Shown here: piece after piece, positions 42,981 to 43,517 of the stretch
Layout of the letters: every line of letters starts with the position of its first letter
Position numbering within the stretch: the first letter of the stretch is position 1
Assembly (NCBI GenBank): GCA_964635325.1
Contig: CAZWOL010000024.1
Coordinates: 1-43,517, forward strand
DNA from: BOG-1112 sp964635325
Lineage (GTDB): Bacteria; Bdellovibrionota_B; Oligoflexia; Oligoflexales; Bog-1112
Direction of reading: 5' to 3'
DNA: 43,517 nt
The notes under the pieces: generated by a model
Told to the model about the DNA's origin: nothing
Database searches by the model: none
The model's input: only the letters and a program-made list of their open reading frames with translations
Program-made: the position numbers and the translations under genes

Positions 42981-43493
42981 TTAGACTCGACAGTTTGTGT
43001 TGCTGCTGATCACATCGTAGATTTTGTCTGATACATTTTGGTTTGCTTCATCGGAGAAGATTTTTAGATAATTTTGTTGTAGGTCCTTAGGCAGCGATCC
43101 TTTGTTGCAGTTAGCCATTTTTTCCAAAGTGGCTAATGATTCACCATTTGCTTTTGCAATATCATTTTCAATTTGGATGCGATTGCCAACGACAAAATGA
43201 TCAAGCTTTTGACGGAAACTTGCTGTTTTAGATGCTGGGCTTTCGCAGTTCAAGGTACCAGAGCTGATTCCAAAAGTTTGGCTACCGAAGAAACCATTCG
43301 TTGTAGTAGCGAATATTTGGATCATACCTGGCTTGCTTCCAAAAACAACGGAACCCAATCCACAACCAGCCATTCCATATCCTTGTCCAGTTGCATATTC
43401 GATAAGTGGCTTTTCTTTTCCTTTGGCACTTGCGGTGTATGCACAGAGTGGGGCTAAGATTGCAACTAAGAGATGAACTTTGCGAAGAATCAT
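42981..43493 (-). CDS. DUF3015 family exported protein (copy 1)
   Basis: The 170-residue protein has a signal peptide (cleavage near AYTASA). It carries the same elements as its neighbour: MAGCGLGSVVF, IFATTTNGFFGSQTFGISSGTLNC, ANCNKGSLP and a final TNCRV. An AAGGAA sits upstream of the ATG. It is probably first of a four-gene operon running to the hydrolase at 39699, though the promoter lies beyond the window or in the last 24 bp. Confidence 0.9.
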   Translation of the reverse strand: MILRKVHLLVAILAPLCAYTASAKGKEKPLIEYATGQGYGMAGCGLGSVVFGSKPGMIQIFATTTNGFFGSQTFGISSGTLNCESPASKTASFRQKLDHFVVGNRIQIENDIAKANGESLATLEKMANCNKGSLPKDLQQNYLKIFSDEANQNVSDKIYDVISSNTNCRV

Positions 43494-43517
43494 AGCAATT
43501 CCTTTTTGGTAGAGTTA

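Overview
The window is about 43.5 kb of densely packed bacterial chromosome of moderate, slightly AT-leaning composition. It is Gram-negative: there is a TonB-dependent receptor with its own TonB, a zinc ABC importer with an outer-membrane barrel, a Tat-exported molybdoenzyme, and at least eight predicted lipoproteins. Two DUF3015 proteins, a DUF4105 protein and several large lipoproteins of no known family would fit a Bdellovibrionota/Oligoflexia-type bacterium. That placement is an inference from family content, not proof. No rRNA, tRNA, CRISPR array, transposase or phage gene was seen.

Layout. (1) 0.2-6.8 kb: a tight operon encodes a methyltransferase fused to an acyl-adenylating (LuxE/PaaK-like) domain, an aldehyde-dehydrogenase/LuxC-like reductase, a receiver-like protein lacking the phospho-Asp, a soluble PAS-PAS histidine kinase with a dead C-terminal receiver, and an intact single-domain response regulator. 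A half-length TauE/SafE permease follows. This looks like a small-molecule synthase beside its sensor. (2) 7.0-8.5 kb: a HEAT-like plus RNA methyltransferase fusion. (3) 8.5-13.5 kb: zinc uptake, with a Zur-like Fur repressor divergent from a lipoprotein-outer membrane barrel-ZnuA-ZnuC-ZnuB operon; palindromes lie in the divergent gap and a DedA-like gene follows. (4) 13.7-15.6 kb: two tandem Sel1-repeat proteins. (5) 15.6-20.9 kb: housekeeping and stress genes (TrhO, SrkA-like kinase, cysteine dioxygenase), a lipoprotein and a degenerate metallo-beta-lactamase-fold protein.

(6) 21.0-27.8 kb: two long lipoproteins of the same unusual architecture (four-Cys head, helical neck, hydrophobic segment, variable AT-rich middle, C-terminal hydrophobic segment and helical tail) flank a reverse-strand Ser/Thr-linker lipoprotein. 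(7) 27.9-34.2 kb: a Spy/CpxP-like protein, a Fic AMP-transferase with an inverted-repeat operator over its promoter and ribosome-binding site, an RhlE helicase, a SorAB-type sulfite dehydrogenase pair, and a DUF4143 ATPase preceded by tandem palindromic repeats. (8) 34.3-35.3 kb: an exported, membrane-anchored protein with a complete RING-H2 ligand set, a eukaryote-like signature. (9) 35.6-39.7 kb: a translationally coupled dps-TonB receptor-lipoprotein-tonB operon, probably for iron or another metal complex. (10) 39.7-43.5 kb, reverse strand: two tandem DUF3015 proteins, a DUF4105 protein and a lipoprotein alpha/beta hydrolase.

The strongest candidates for something undescribed are the synthase/two-component operon at 221-6449, the RING-H2 protein at 34319-35272 and the paired lipoproteins at 21050-27831. 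Motif calls were made by eye from translations; no database search was run.
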